Made by a program: the position numbers and the translations under genes. From an uncultured Aliiroseovarius sp. (GTDB taxonomy: Bacteria > Pseudomonadota > Alphaproteobacteria > Rhodobacterales > Rhodobacteraceae): a DNA stretch of 64,000 bases. The stretch's first letter is position 1. The number at the start of each line of letters is the position of its first letter. The notes beneath the pieces are model-generated. The model was given only the letters and a program-made list of their open reading frames with translations. It searched no databases and was not told the DNA's origin. Of this stretch, positions 44,597-53,413 are shown piece by piece. Location: the NCBI RefSeq assembly GCF_947497285.1, contig NZ_CANMFT010000003.1, positions 248,001 to 312,000 of the forward strand. Direction: 5' to 3'.

Positions 44597-45945
44597 TGGT
44601 CAAAGTGCTTATCCCCTCGGGTGCGTTGGGTCTGGGATATGACCGCGATGCGCTGGCCCGAGGGATCGCTGAGCGGCCAGATATCATTGCGATTGATGGG
44701 GGCTCGACAGATTCGGGCCCCCATTACCTTGGCACCGGCACCTCGAAATATTCGCGCGGCTCGACCAAGGCGGAATGGGCTGAACTGATGGCGGCACAGG
44801 CGGAGGCTGGTGTGCCGTTGGTTATCGGAACCGCTGGCACCTGCGGGGCAGATGATGCGGTTGATTGGCTGGTGGACATCACCCGCGAGATTGCCCGTGA
44901 GCGCGGCCAGACGTTAAAACTTGCGGTGCTGAAAAGCGGGCAGGATGGCGATGCGATGGCGGCGGCGCTAGAGGGTGGGCGGATCACGCCGCTGGCCCCC
45001 GCGCCCGAGATTTCGGCGGACCTGTTGCGCGACTGCACGAACATCGTGGCGCTGGCGGGAGCTGAACAGATACAGGCCGCGCTGGACACAGGTGCGGATA
45101 TCGTGATTGCGGGGCGCACGACGGATACCGCCATCATCTCGGCCCTGCCGCTGCAACGAGGCTGTCATGCGGGCGGTGTGTGGCATGGGGCCAAGATTGG
45201 CGAATGCGGCGCATTGGCGACGACCAGTCCCAACACCGGCACCATCCTGATTGAGTTCGATGCCGAGGGCTTCACCATTACCCCAATGGGCAAGGATGCC
45301 CGCGCAACTCCGCGCACGGTGTCGGCGCATATGCTGTATGAAAACAGCGACCCTTACCGGCTGTATGAGCCCGGCGGGTATCTGGACGTCACAGGCGCTG
45401 AGTATGAAGCACTGGATGATCGCCGCGTGCGAGTGACGGGCAGCGAATGGGTCGTGACCCAACCTTACACCGTGAAGCTGGAAGGCGCGCGGCGGGCGGG
45501 GTTTCAGACGGTATCATTGGTGTTTGTGCGTGACCCGCATTACGTCGAGAACATTCGCGCTTGGGTCGATGATATCCACGCCAAATGCATCGCCAAAGCC
45601 AAGGCGCGCGTCGGTGGGGACTTCCAGATCGAACTGCGGATTATCGGCGCCGACGCCACGCTTGGCCCACTAGACACCAATGCGAAGCCCGGAACCGAAC
45701 TTGGCGTGATGGGCATTGTCACTGCCGAAACCGAGGCTTTGTCGCGCGAAGTCGCGAAGATGCTGAACCCCTATCTTCTGCACCACCCGCTGACCGAACA
45801 GGAAGAAATGCCGACCTTCGCCTTTCCCTTCTCGCCGCCTGAAATGCCGCGTGGTGCGGTTTATGAGTTCTGCCTGAACCATGTGCTTGCGCTGGACGAT
45901 CCCATGGACGTCTTCCGCTTGAGCATTGAGGAGATCGGCACATGA
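44596..45945 (+). CDS. AtuA-family protein (acyclic terpene utilisation type, DUF1446)
   Basis: 449 residues. The N terminus 'VKVLIPSGALGLGYDRDALARGIAERPDIIAIDGGSTDSGPHYLG' and 'DIVIAGRTTDTAIISALPLQRGC' mark the AtuA family. AtuA is needed for citronellol/geraniol breakdown in Pseudomonas, but the family occurs widely with carboxylate transporters and its reaction is uncertain. It is coupled to tctA (TGATG) and to the DUF4387 gene (ATGA), so it acts on what TctABC imports, or a first product of it. Confidence 0.85.
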   Translation: MVKVLIPSGALGLGYDRDALARGIAERPDIIAIDGGSTDSGPHYLGTGTSKYSRGSTKAEWAELMAAQAEAGVPLVIGTAGTCGADDAVDWLVDITREIARERGQTLKLAVLKSGQDGDAMAAALEGGRITPLAPAPEISADLLRDCTNIVALAGAEQIQAALDTGADIVIAGRTTDTAIISALPLQRGCHAGGVWHGAKIGECGALATTSPNTGTILIEFDAEGFTITPMGKDARATPRTVSAHMLYENSDPYRLYEPGGYLDVTGAEYEALDDRRVRVTGSEWVVTQPYTVKLEGARRAGFQTVSLVFVRDPHYVENIRAWVDDIHAKCIAKAKARVGGDFQIELRIIGADATLGPLDTNAKPGTELGVMGIVTAETEALSREVAKMLNPYLLHHPLTEQEEMPTFAFPFSPPEMPRGAVYEFCLNHVLALDDPMDVFRLSIEEIGT

Positions 45946-46244
45946 CGGCCCTGAAAAACATCGCCGACAAAGTGCGGTCGAAAAACGCTGGTCCCTTCTG
46001 GCTGACCCTCGATGTTTTCTGCGGCACGGCGGAAGCGTTCGCGCGCATCTCCTCCGGGCTGGATACGGGCTTGGTCGCGGACATGTTCAAGGCCGATCCC
46101 GCCACGCTGAAACGGTTCGATATGCCTGAGTTGAACGTGGTGAAATTCAGTATGCCGCGCCCCGCCGTGCAGGGCACGCACGCCGACCGCGACATGCACG
46201 GCGCCAGTTTCGCGGTGCTGCTGGGCGAGATTGAGATCAGATAG
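45942..46244 (+). CDS. DUF4387 / AtuA-associated small protein
   Basis: 100 residues. It begins MTALKNIADKVRSKNAGPFWLTLDVFC and has 'FDMPELNVVKFSMPRPAVQGTHADRDMHGASF', the hallmark of the DUF4387 family, which is usually found fused or adjacent to AtuA. No signal peptide. It starts in the ATGA overlap with the AtuA gene and probably forms a complex with it. Its biochemical function is not known. Confidence 0.85.
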   Translation: MTALKNIADKVRSKNAGPFWLTLDVFCGTAEAFARISSGLDTGLVADMFKADPATLKRFDMPELNVVKFSMPRPAVQGTHADRDMHGASFAVLLGEIEIR

Positions 46245-46324
46245 CGCTGGTGCTGACAAACTTCCTTTCTGATGGGTCGCGGTGCCGCTAGGCTGTGCGG
46301 GCTACACCAAGGAAAGGCCACCCC

Positions 46325-46996
46325 ATGACCATCAAAGCCATCGTGTTCGATGCCTATGGCACGCTGCTGGATGTTTATTCCGTCGGTGCTTTGGCGGAAA
46401 AGTTGTTTCCCGGCAAGGGCGCGGCCATCGCCATCACGTGGCGTGACAAGCAGATCGAATACACCCGGCTGCGCACCATGTGTGACAGGTTCGTCGATTT
46501 CTGGCAGGTGACGGGTGATGCGCTGGATTATGCGTGCGATGCGCAAGGTGTTGACCTGACAGCCGACGCCAGAACCGCGCTGATGGCGGAATATGAAGAG
46601 CTGACGGCCTTCGCCGAAAACCATGCAGCCCTGACCCGGCTTCAGGACGCTGGCATGCCAATGGCGGTCTTGACCAATGGCAGCGCGGGGATGATTGCGG
46701 CTGCACTGAAAGCCGCCAAACTGGCGGGGTTCTTTGATCATGTGTTGAGTGTGGACAGCGTGCAAAAGTTCAAGACTGCGCCCGAAGTCTATCAGATGGG
46801 ACCGGATGCCTTTGGCTGTGCGGCCAGCGAGATCCTGTTCGTGTCCTCGAACTGTTGGGACATTTGTGGCGCGACATGGTTTGGGTATCATACGATCTGG
46901 CTGAACCGTTATGACCAGCCGATGGAACGTCTGGGGGTTGAGCCAAGTGCGCGTGGGAAAACGCTGACAGATGTGGCAGATTATCTGTTGGGCTGA
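46325..46996 (+). CDS. L-2-haloacid dehalogenase-type HAD hydrolase
   Basis: 223 residues. The nucleophile motif is 'IVFDAYGTLLDVYS' (D8). 'VLTNGSAGMIAAALKAAKLAGFFDHVLSVDSVQKFKTAPEVYQM' contains the Thr/Asn and Lys motifs, and 'SSNCWDICGATWFGYHTIWLNRYDQPME' is the type-II dehalogenase signature. It would hydrolyse 2-haloacids such as haloacetates or 2-chloropropionate. AAGGAAAGG precedes ATG 46325. Its 3' end overlaps the convergent sulfatase gene by 16 bp. Confidence 0.9.
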   Translation: MTIKAIVFDAYGTLLDVYSVGALAEKLFPGKGAAIAITWRDKQIEYTRLRTMCDRFVDFWQVTGDALDYACDAQGVDLTADARTALMAEYEELTAFAENHAALTRLQDAGMPMAVLTNGSAGMIAAALKAAKLAGFFDHVLSVDSVQKFKTAPEVYQMGPDAFGCAASEILFVSSNCWDICGATWFGYHTIWLNRYDQPMERLGVEPSARGKTLTDVADYLLG

Positions 46997-48510
46997 TGGC
47001 GGCTTTGCCGTTTGGGGCCATCATTGGTGATCGTGTCGAGTGACAGCGTGTGATCCATGTTCCGCATCCGGTGGCGCAGCATCTGGCGGGTGAGCCGCGC
47101 AAGGTCGGACGCAAAGGCGGGATCTTCTGCGACGTTCTCCATCTCGCCCTTACCGTGGTGGTCGAACAGCAGTGGGGGCAGATCAGCGGCGAATTCGACC
47201 AGCGTAAAGCGGTCATCCCGCAGGATGCCAAGGGACGAATTGCTGGTGTCGGTGCCAAGGCGTTTTTCCCAAAGCGTTGGCGCCTCCGGCTCGCTGAAAT
47301 CCAGTTCCGAGAAGGAATAGTCGCGCCAGTCATCGGGCGTTTCGCCGTTTAGAAACGGCAGCAGGGATCGCCCATCCATCGAATTTGGCACCTCTTGTCC
47401 GACCCAGTCGAGGATCGTTGGCGTGAGGTCGATTGACTCGGTTGGGGCATCCACGTCTTGGCCAGCCTTGCCGCCCGGCGCGCGGATGATCAGCGGCGTG
47501 TGATAGGCCGCGTCATAGACCGAGTGTTTGCCCCAGGCGTGGTGGTCGCCCAGCATCTCTGCGTGGTCGGCGGTTACGATCAGCAAGGTATCGTCCCACT
47601 GGCCGCTTTCTTTCAGGAAAGACATCACGCGCCCGATATGGTGGTCCACTTCGGTGGCCAGCCCAAGATAGACGGATCGCAGAGTCTGGATGGTGTCGTC
47701 CGTCGGTGTGACCCCGGAACAGCCAATGACAAAGCTCGCAATCGGCGCGTTGTCCAGCGCGGGGCCAAAGAAGGGATGAACCGCGGCCTCGTCCTTGCGG
47801 GTGCCGATGCGTGTGGGCAAGGGCAGGGACGTGGGGTCATACATGTCGTTATAGGGCGCTGGCGCGACCAGCGGTGGGTGCGGGCGAATATAGGTCAGAT
47901 GAGCAAACCAGTCTTCGTCCGCATAGGCGGGCATCGTGTCCAGAAACCGGTTTGTCAGGAAGGCAGTATCGCTGTCTTCGGCCTTATAGACAGCGGGCGC
48001 ATTCAGGCGTGATCCATCACCGCCGGGGATGTAGAGCTGCCAGTAATTGTCCCACGTGTAGCCCTTACTCAGCAGATAGGAACGCCATGGGTAAGACATC
48101 TCTAATCGCATCTCGACTTGCTCGGTAAACCCGGCCATGGGGAATTCATAGGTCTGCATGGCAGGGTCGGTGGGTGCGTGGACGCGCGGGTCGTGCGAGG
48201 TGTCGGTGTAGCCAAACAGCATCGGTAGATAGCCCGCCTTGCGCATTTCGCTGGCAATCGTCGGGGTGTCGTGGCGCAAGGGCGTCCCATTTCGCACCGA
48301 CCGATGGTTCATTGCGTATTGGCCCGTTAGGATCGACGCGCGCGACGGCCCGCAGGGGTTGGTGACCGAAAAGTGACGGTTGAAGGTCACGGCCTCGGCC
48401 ATCAGCGCGCGCATGTTGGGCAGATCAACGTGATCTGCCAGCGCCCCATGCAGGCAATCAGCCCGCAACTGGTCGATGATGATGAAAAGAACATTGCGTT
48501 GCGCTGTCAT
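46981..48510 (-). CDS. Sulfatase-family hydrolase (arylsulfatase or phosphonate monoester hydrolase)
   Basis: 509 residues without a signal peptide. 'VLFIIIDQLRADCL' supplies N-terminal metal ligands. The formylglycine motif is CGPSRASILTGQ (C near residue 53). 'LIVTADHAEMLGDHHAWGKHSVYD' holds the metal-binding DH and the catalytic Lys/His. Length and the 'NPCGPSR' context fit phosphonate monoester hydrolase/phosphodiesterase as well as arylsulfatase; the two are promiscuous. The cysteine needs conversion by a formylglycine-generating enzyme, not seen here. It diverges from the DeoR regulator gene at 48690, so the two may share control. Confidence 0.85.
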   Translation of the reverse strand: MTAQRNVLFIIIDQLRADCLHGALADHVDLPNMRALMAEAVTFNRHFSVTNPCGPSRASILTGQYAMNHRSVRNGTPLRHDTPTIASEMRKAGYLPMLFGYTDTSHDPRVHAPTDPAMQTYEFPMAGFTEQVEMRLEMSYPWRSYLLSKGYTWDNYWQLYIPGGDGSRLNAPAVYKAEDSDTAFLTNRFLDTMPAYADEDWFAHLTYIRPHPPLVAPAPYNDMYDPTSLPLPTRIGTRKDEAAVHPFFGPALDNAPIASFVIGCSGVTPTDDTIQTLRSVYLGLATEVDHHIGRVMSFLKESGQWDDTLLIVTADHAEMLGDHHAWGKHSVYDAAYHTPLIIRAPGGKAGQDVDAPTESIDLTPTILDWVGQEVPNSMDGRSLLPFLNGETPDDWRDYSFSELDFSEPEAPTLWEKRLGTDTSNSSLGILRDDRFTLVEFAADLPPLLFDHHGKGEMENVAEDPAFASDLARLTRQMLRHRMRNMDHTLSLDTITNDGPKRQSRHQPNR

Positions 48511-48582
48511 CGTTCGTTTCTTTCTGTTGTCCCACCCATGATGTTATCGTGAGCGATCCTGCATCAGTGTCCCAGCGTGACT

Positions 48583-48677
48583 GGTTTCAGCGGAATCTCG
48601 ACAAAAAACGCGGTTTCAGCAACATTTTTCTTGTATGGATGTGGGTTTTTGTGTGTTGATGTGGGAAAGTTGCTGAA
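48583..48677. promoter_or_regulatory. Repeat-rich sulfatase/deoR divergent control region
   Basis: GGTTTCAGC occurs twice (48583-48591, 48612-48620). TTCAGCAAC (48615-48623) has its reverse complement GTTGCTGAA at 48669-48677. GATGTGGG is directly repeated at 48638-48645 and 48658-48665, 20 bp apart. These fit operator half-sites for the adjacent DeoR-type regulator. Confidence 0.4.
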
Positions 48678-48689
48678 TAGGGCGCATCA

Positions 48690-49472
48690 GTGAAGGAACA
48701 ACACACCCATTCCCATCGCGAATTAGAGCTGCTGACGGCATTGCGACGCTTGGGGGGGTCTGCGCGTTCGGCGGATCTGGCGAAACTGCTGGATGTTTCG
48801 GAAGAAACTGTCCGCCGTGTCATCAAATCCCTGTCCAAATCCGGCTCGGTCGAACGCGTTCACGGCGGTGCCTATATTGCCGGAACACATAGCGACCCCA
48901 GCTTCTTTCGTCGCATTGCGCAGCATGCCGGTGAAAAGCGCGTTATCGCCGCCGGGATCGCATCAGAGATCGACGATGGAATGACCGTTTTCCTTGACGT
49001 CGGATCCACCACCGCCTTCGTTGCGGAGGAACTGCGCGCGCGCCGGCAACTGACGGTGGTGACAAACTCGATCGGCGTGGCGCAGACATTGGTCAGCCAC
49101 AACAGCAATCGCGTTCATTTTCTGGGCGGAGAGATGCAAAGCGATGAGCGCGGCACTTTTGGGCATGTCACGCGACAGCAAGCGCGCCGCTTCGCCTGCG
49201 ATGTCGGCATGCTGAGCGTCGATGCCGTGTCGGCTAAGCGCGGGTTCCTGTATGAAAACGCCGCCGAAGCTGCGTTGGCCGAGGTGGTTGCAGAATGCTC
49301 CGAGACGTTGGTTGTTGGGATGGACCACTTCAAGTTCAACGAAAAGGCGCCGCATTGCGGGATGACACCAGAACGCGTTGATCGGGTCTACACCGACATT
49401 GAACCGACGGGTGCGCTGGCCGCATCGCTTCGCGAATGGGGCATCAAGGTGGTGAGGTGTGGCGCGGCGTGA
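48690..49472 (+). CDS. DeoR-family transcriptional regulator
   Basis: 260 residues. The N-terminal winged helix-turn-helix is 'GSARSADLAKLLDVSEETVRRVIKSLSKSGSVERVHGGAY'. The C-terminal sugar-phosphate sensor domain has 'FLDVGSTTAFVAEEL', 'LTVVTNSIGVAQTL' and 'GMDHFKFN'. Members usually repress catabolic operons and respond to a phosphorylated metabolite. The start is GTG 48690. The stop overlaps the next start (TGATG), so regulator and phosphatase are coupled. Confidence 0.9.
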   Translation: MKEQHTHSHRELELLTALRRLGGSARSADLAKLLDVSEETVRRVIKSLSKSGSVERVHGGAYIAGTHSDPSFFRRIAQHAGEKRVIAAGIASEIDDGMTVFLDVGSTTAFVAEELRARRQLTVVTNSIGVAQTLVSHNSNRVHFLGGEMQSDERGTFGHVTRQQARRFACDVGMLSVDAVSAKRGFLYENAAEAALAEVVAECSETLVVGMDHFKFNEKAPHCGMTPERVDRVYTDIEPTGALAASLREWGIKVVRCGAA

Positions 49473-50260
49473 TGACGAATAACCTGACAACGAAAACCGA
49501 CCTGACGACCCATGCGCTTTGCGTCGCGAAAATCGCGGCAAAGACGGCGCGCGGCTATTTTCGCGGCAAGCTTGGTGTCGAGTTCAAGGCCGATGAAAGT
49601 CCGGTCACCCAAGCCGATAAGGCTGTCGAGGCAGACGTGCGCGCATATCTAAGAACGCACTTCCCTGATCACGGGATCTTCGGTGAAGAACAGGGCGTCG
49701 AGGGTGCGGACTGTGCCGAGCAGTGGATTGTCGATCCAATTGATGGCACTCGGTCGTTCCTGTCAGGCCATCCGCTGTTCGGTTTTCTACTGGCCCATAT
49801 GCGCAAAGGGCAGGTCGATCTTGGTGTCATTGGGATGCCAGCGCTGGACGAGGTGTTCGTTGGAACCGCATGGGGCGGCGCGACCTTGAATGGCGCACCG
49901 ATCCGTGTGTCGGGCACCACGCGGCTGCGGGATGCAGTGCTATATGTCAATGAGGGCGACAAGATACACGACCGTCACAGCGCCTTGTTTGCCCGCTTGA
50001 TGCAGCAAGGTCAGACCCGCCGGTTTGCCTATGACTGCTATCCGCACGCGTTGCTGGCGGCAGGGCATGTCGATGCGGTTGTGGATTACGACTTGCAACC
50101 CTATGACTTCTTGCCGGTGCAGGCGGTGGTCGAAGCCGCGGGCGGCGTCATTACGGACTGGGCTGGCCAACCGCTGACCTTGCAATCAGACGGAAGCGTC
50201 ATCGCGGCGGCGACACGGGCATTGCACGCGGAACTACTTGAAATTGTGCGGGCGGGTTGA
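49472..50260 (+). CDS. Inositol-monophosphatase family enzyme (HisN-like)
   Basis: 262 residues. The lithium-sensitive phosphatase motifs are 'GEEQGVEG' (metal ligand E's), 'WIVDPIDGTRSFLSGHPLFGFLLA' (DPIDGT) and a C-terminal 'VVDYDLQPYDFLPVQAVVEAAGGVITDW' (WD-equivalent YDFLP). 'ESPVTQADKAVE' near residue 40 is the family's N-terminal element. It removes phosphate from inositol phosphate, histidinol phosphate or a similar sugar/polyol phosphate. It is coupled to the DeoR gene by TGATG and followed 3 bp later by the Na/Pi transporter gene. Confidence 0.88.
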   Translation: MTNNLTTKTDLTTHALCVAKIAAKTARGYFRGKLGVEFKADESPVTQADKAVEADVRAYLRTHFPDHGIFGEEQGVEGADCAEQWIVDPIDGTRSFLSGHPLFGFLLAHMRKGQVDLGVIGMPALDEVFVGTAWGGATLNGAPIRVSGTTRLRDAVLYVNEGDKIHDRHSALFARLMQQGQTRRFAYDCYPHALLAAGHVDAVVDYDLQPYDFLPVQAVVEAAGGVITDWAGQPLTLQSDGSVIAAATRALHAELLEIVRAG

Positions 50261-50263
50261 ACC

Positions 50264-51943
50264 ATGGCAATACTGAGCTTTCTTGTTCAACTGACCGGGG
50301 CAACGATGTTGCTTCTGTTTGCGGTGCGCATGGTCCGAACAGGGATCGAGCGCAGCTACGGCGCGTCTTTCCAGCGCATGCTAACCGGGCAAAGCAGCAT
50401 GATGGCAGCAAGTGCGACCGGTGTCATTCTTGCGGTGGTGCTGCAAAGTTCGGCTGCGGTTGCGTTGCTGGCAGCGGGGTTCGCGTCGGGTGGTTACCTT
50501 GCCTTCCCTGCCGGGCTTGCGATCGTGTTGGGGGGCGACCTTGGGTCCGCTTTGATCATTCAGGTCCTGTCCTTCCAGTTGGATTGGCTTGTGCCTGTCC
50601 TGCTGGCGGTTGGGGGATGGCTCTTCGTCAAGACAGAGGGCCGGGTGTGGCGGCAGGCGGGTCGTATCCTGATGGGGATCGCCTTCATCCTGATCGCGCT
50701 GCGGTTTCTGCGCGAGGCGATGGACCCGATCCGTGACAGCGCCTTCTTGCCCGCCATCGCCAACTATCTGGCGCGCGATTTTATCACGGCGTTTCTTGTG
50801 GGGGCGGCGCTGGCCTTTGTGATGCACAGTTCCGTCGCCGCAATCCTGATGTGCGTGACCCTTGTGCAGATCGACGCGGTGCCCTTTTCGGCCGGGCTTT
50901 CGTTGGTGCTGGGCGCAAATTTCGGCTCCGCCTTCATACCGGTTTGGCTGACCCGCAGTCTGGATGTGCGCACCCGGCGCATTCCGGTTGCCAATCTGGT
51001 GCTAAGGGGATGCTGGGCCGTGATCGTCCTGTTTGCTGCGAATTTCGCGTTGCGCGGCGGCTGGGTCAGTCTGCCAGAAACCGGGCAGGGGCTTGTGCTG
51101 GCCCATATTGCGTTCAACGCGTCGCTTCTGCTGATCGCTTTGCCCTTCGTGAAGGTGCTTGAAGCCCCTGTGCGCGCCATGATGCCCAACGTTTTGAAAG
51201 CCCCGACGGACCCCCGCCTAGCGCTGCACGAAATCAGCGCCTTGGACCCCGAGAATGTCGGGCCACCTGCGCAGGCGCTTTCGAGCCTCAAGAAAGAACT
51301 GCTGCGGATGACCGATCTGGTCGAGGTCATGTTTCGCCCTGCGCTAGAGCTGTATCGCAACAGAGATTTGGCCCGGATCAAAGCGGTGCAGGCGCTTGAT
51401 GATGACGTGAACGCTTGTCTTGCCGGGATCAGAGACTTCGTCGCGGTGATCCCACAGAAGGAATTCGGCAAGGAGAATGCAAAGCTTGCCCGTGACCTGA
51501 TGGAATATGCGATCCGGCTTGAGACCGCGGGCGACGTGGTCGCCAAGCGACTGGCCGTGCTGGCGCGCGAAATGTGCAAGGAGCGAACGCATTTTTCGCA
51601 AGAAGGATGGAATGAATTGGTGCGCATGCATGAAAGCATCCTTGCCAATATGAAGCTTGCCTCAAACGTGTTGATGTCTGACGATCTGGAAAGCGCGCGC
51701 CTGCTCAGCCTTGAAAAGACCGAGTTGAAACAGGCGGAACGGCGAAGCCGAAAGCGGCATTTGAAGCGCTTGCAAGACGGTAAAGTGAATAGTTTTGAGA
51801 CCAGCGACATCCATCTGGAAACCCTGCGCGCCCTGCGTGAATTCAACAGCCATATTGCAGCGGTCGCCTATCCGGTGCTCTATCGAAACGGTCAACTGCT
51901 TGAAACACGGCTGATCGAGGATATGCCCGAAGCAGGGTCCTGA
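50264..51943 (+). CDS. Na+/phosphate cotransporter family protein (NptA-like, with PhoU-like tail)
   Basis: 559 residues. The first about 300 hold two inverted Na/Pi repeats: 'GVILAVVLQSSAAVALLAAGFASGG' and 'AFVMHSSVAAILMCVTLVQ' carry the QSS-type motifs. The rest is a helical PhoU-like region (about 330-545). Bacterial members move phosphate with sodium, often exporting excess Pi. Adjacent to a phosphatase gene, it could dispose of released phosphate. It lies 3 bp after that gene. Confidence 0.9.
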   Translation: MAILSFLVQLTGATMLLLFAVRMVRTGIERSYGASFQRMLTGQSSMMAASATGVILAVVLQSSAAVALLAAGFASGGYLAFPAGLAIVLGGDLGSALIIQVLSFQLDWLVPVLLAVGGWLFVKTEGRVWRQAGRILMGIAFILIALRFLREAMDPIRDSAFLPAIANYLARDFITAFLVGAALAFVMHSSVAAILMCVTLVQIDAVPFSAGLSLVLGANFGSAFIPVWLTRSLDVRTRRIPVANLVLRGCWAVIVLFAANFALRGGWVSLPETGQGLVLAHIAFNASLLLIALPFVKVLEAPVRAMMPNVLKAPTDPRLALHEISALDPENVGPPAQALSSLKKELLRMTDLVEVMFRPALELYRNRDLARIKAVQALDDDVNACLAGIRDFVAVIPQKEFGKENAKLARDLMEYAIRLETAGDVVAKRLAVLAREMCKERTHFSQEGWNELVRMHESILANMKLASNVLMSDDLESARLLSLEKTELKQAERRSRKRHLKRLQDGKVNSFETSDIHLETLRALREFNSHIAAVAYPVLYRNGQLLETRLIEDMPEAGS

Positions 51944-51974
51944 TCCCTGTGGCCACGAAGAAGGAGAAGCCGCA

Positions 51975-53336
51975 ATGGCTCAGACACTGAGTTTAGAAGA
52001 CCTGAAAGCGCAAGTGACTGCGGGCGATGTCGATACCGTTCTGGTTTGCCTTGTGGACATGCAGGGCCGACTGATGGGCAAGCGGTTCCATGCGGGTCAT
52101 TTCGTGGCAGGCGCTTGGCGCGAAACCCATTGCTGCAATTATCTGCTGGCGACCGATCTGGAAATGGCGACCCCAGATGGCTATGCCGCGACCAGCTGGG
52201 AAAGTGGTTATGGCGACTATGTCATGAAACCCGACCTAGACACATTGCGACCGGTGCCATGGTTGGAAGCGACTGTGATGGTATTGTGCGACGTGCTGGA
52301 TCACCACACCCACGAAGAGGTGCCTCATTCGCCGCGCGCCATCCTGAAGCGGCAGGTCGCGCGGCTGTCAGCGATGGGGTTCGACGCCATGATCGCCACA
52401 GAGCTCGAGTTCTTCTTGTTCGAGAAAAGCTTTGACGAAATTCGCAAGGAAGGGTTCCGCGACCTTGCACCGATCTCTGGTTACAACGAGGATTATCACA
52501 TCCTTCAGACCACGAAAGAGGAACACGTGATGCGGCCGATCCGCAACCACCTCTGGAATGCCGGTCTGCCGGTCGAAAACACCAAAGGCGAAGCCGAGGC
52601 CGGTCAGGAAGAGTTGAATATCAAATATGCGCCGGCCATGGACACGGCGGCGTATCACACGATTGCCAAACACGCGGTCAAAGAAATCGCGTGGCAGCAT
52701 GGGCATGCAGCGACCTTCTTGCCAAAGTGGCACCATGACCGGGTGGGCAGTTCGTCCCATGTTCACATGTCGTTGTGGCGCGATGGCGCCCCCGCGTTCA
52801 AGGATGCGAACGACAAGCTTGGCATGTCAGTGCTGATGAAACACTACATGGCCGGTTTGCTGAAATACGCCCCCGACTACACGTTTTTCATGGCCCCCTA
52901 TATCAACAGCTACAAGCGTTTCATGAAGGGCACCTTCGCCCCCACCCGGATCATCTGGTCCGTGGATAACCGCACCGCTGGTTTTCGACTGTGTGGTGAA
53001 GGCACCAACGCCGTGCGTGTCGAATGCCGCATTCCGGGGTCGGACATGAACCCCTATCTGGCGATTGCCGGCATGTTGGCGGCAGGACTTGCCGGGATCG
53101 AGGAAAAGCTGACCCTTCAGCCGCCCACCAAGGGAGATGTCTATCAAGGCGAGAGCGGTATGATCCCGGGCAACCTGCGCGACGCGCGCGAAGCTCTGCT
53201 TGGGTCGGACATGCTGCGCTCTGCGATGGGCGACGATGTGGTGGACCACTACGCCCGAACCGCAGAGGTCGAGATAGAAGAATTTGAACGCATCGTCACG
53301 GATTGGGAAGTCGCGCGCGGGTTTGAGCGGGCATAG
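51975..53336 (+). CDS. Glutamine-synthetase-like gamma-glutamyl-amine ligase (PuuA/GlnT-type)
   Basis: 453 residues. 'ATELEFFLFEKSFDEI' near residue 135 and 'GEAEAGQEELNIKYAPAM' carry metal-binding glutamates; 'TFLPKWHHDRVGSSSHVHMSLW' and 'NRTAGFRLCGEGTNAVRVECRIPGSDMNPYLAIAGML' are the ATP/substrate elements. The short family form lacks the adenylylation tyrosine region of true GlnA. Such enzymes join glutamate to putrescine, ethanolamine, isopropylamine or similar. It lies 31 bp after the phosphate transporter and precedes oxidation enzymes, so the amine is probably degraded. Confidence 0.88.
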   Translation: MAQTLSLEDLKAQVTAGDVDTVLVCLVDMQGRLMGKRFHAGHFVAGAWRETHCCNYLLATDLEMATPDGYAATSWESGYGDYVMKPDLDTLRPVPWLEATVMVLCDVLDHHTHEEVPHSPRAILKRQVARLSAMGFDAMIATELEFFLFEKSFDEIRKEGFRDLAPISGYNEDYHILQTTKEEHVMRPIRNHLWNAGLPVENTKGEAEAGQEELNIKYAPAMDTAAYHTIAKHAVKEIAWQHGHAATFLPKWHHDRVGSSSHVHMSLWRDGAPAFKDANDKLGMSVLMKHYMAGLLKYAPDYTFFMAPYINSYKRFMKGTFAPTRIIWSVDNRTAGFRLCGEGTNAVRVECRIPGSDMNPYLAIAGMLAAGLAGIEEKLTLQPPTKGDVYQGESGMIPGNLRDAREALLGSDMLRSAMGDDVVDHYARTAEVEIEEFERIVTDWEVARGFERA

Positions 53337-53413
53337 GCGCATCACCCCTTCTGCGGCGTCTACAGACCCATTTTGGTCGCACTACGGGGCTTGCATTATT
53401 GAACGAGGATCAT

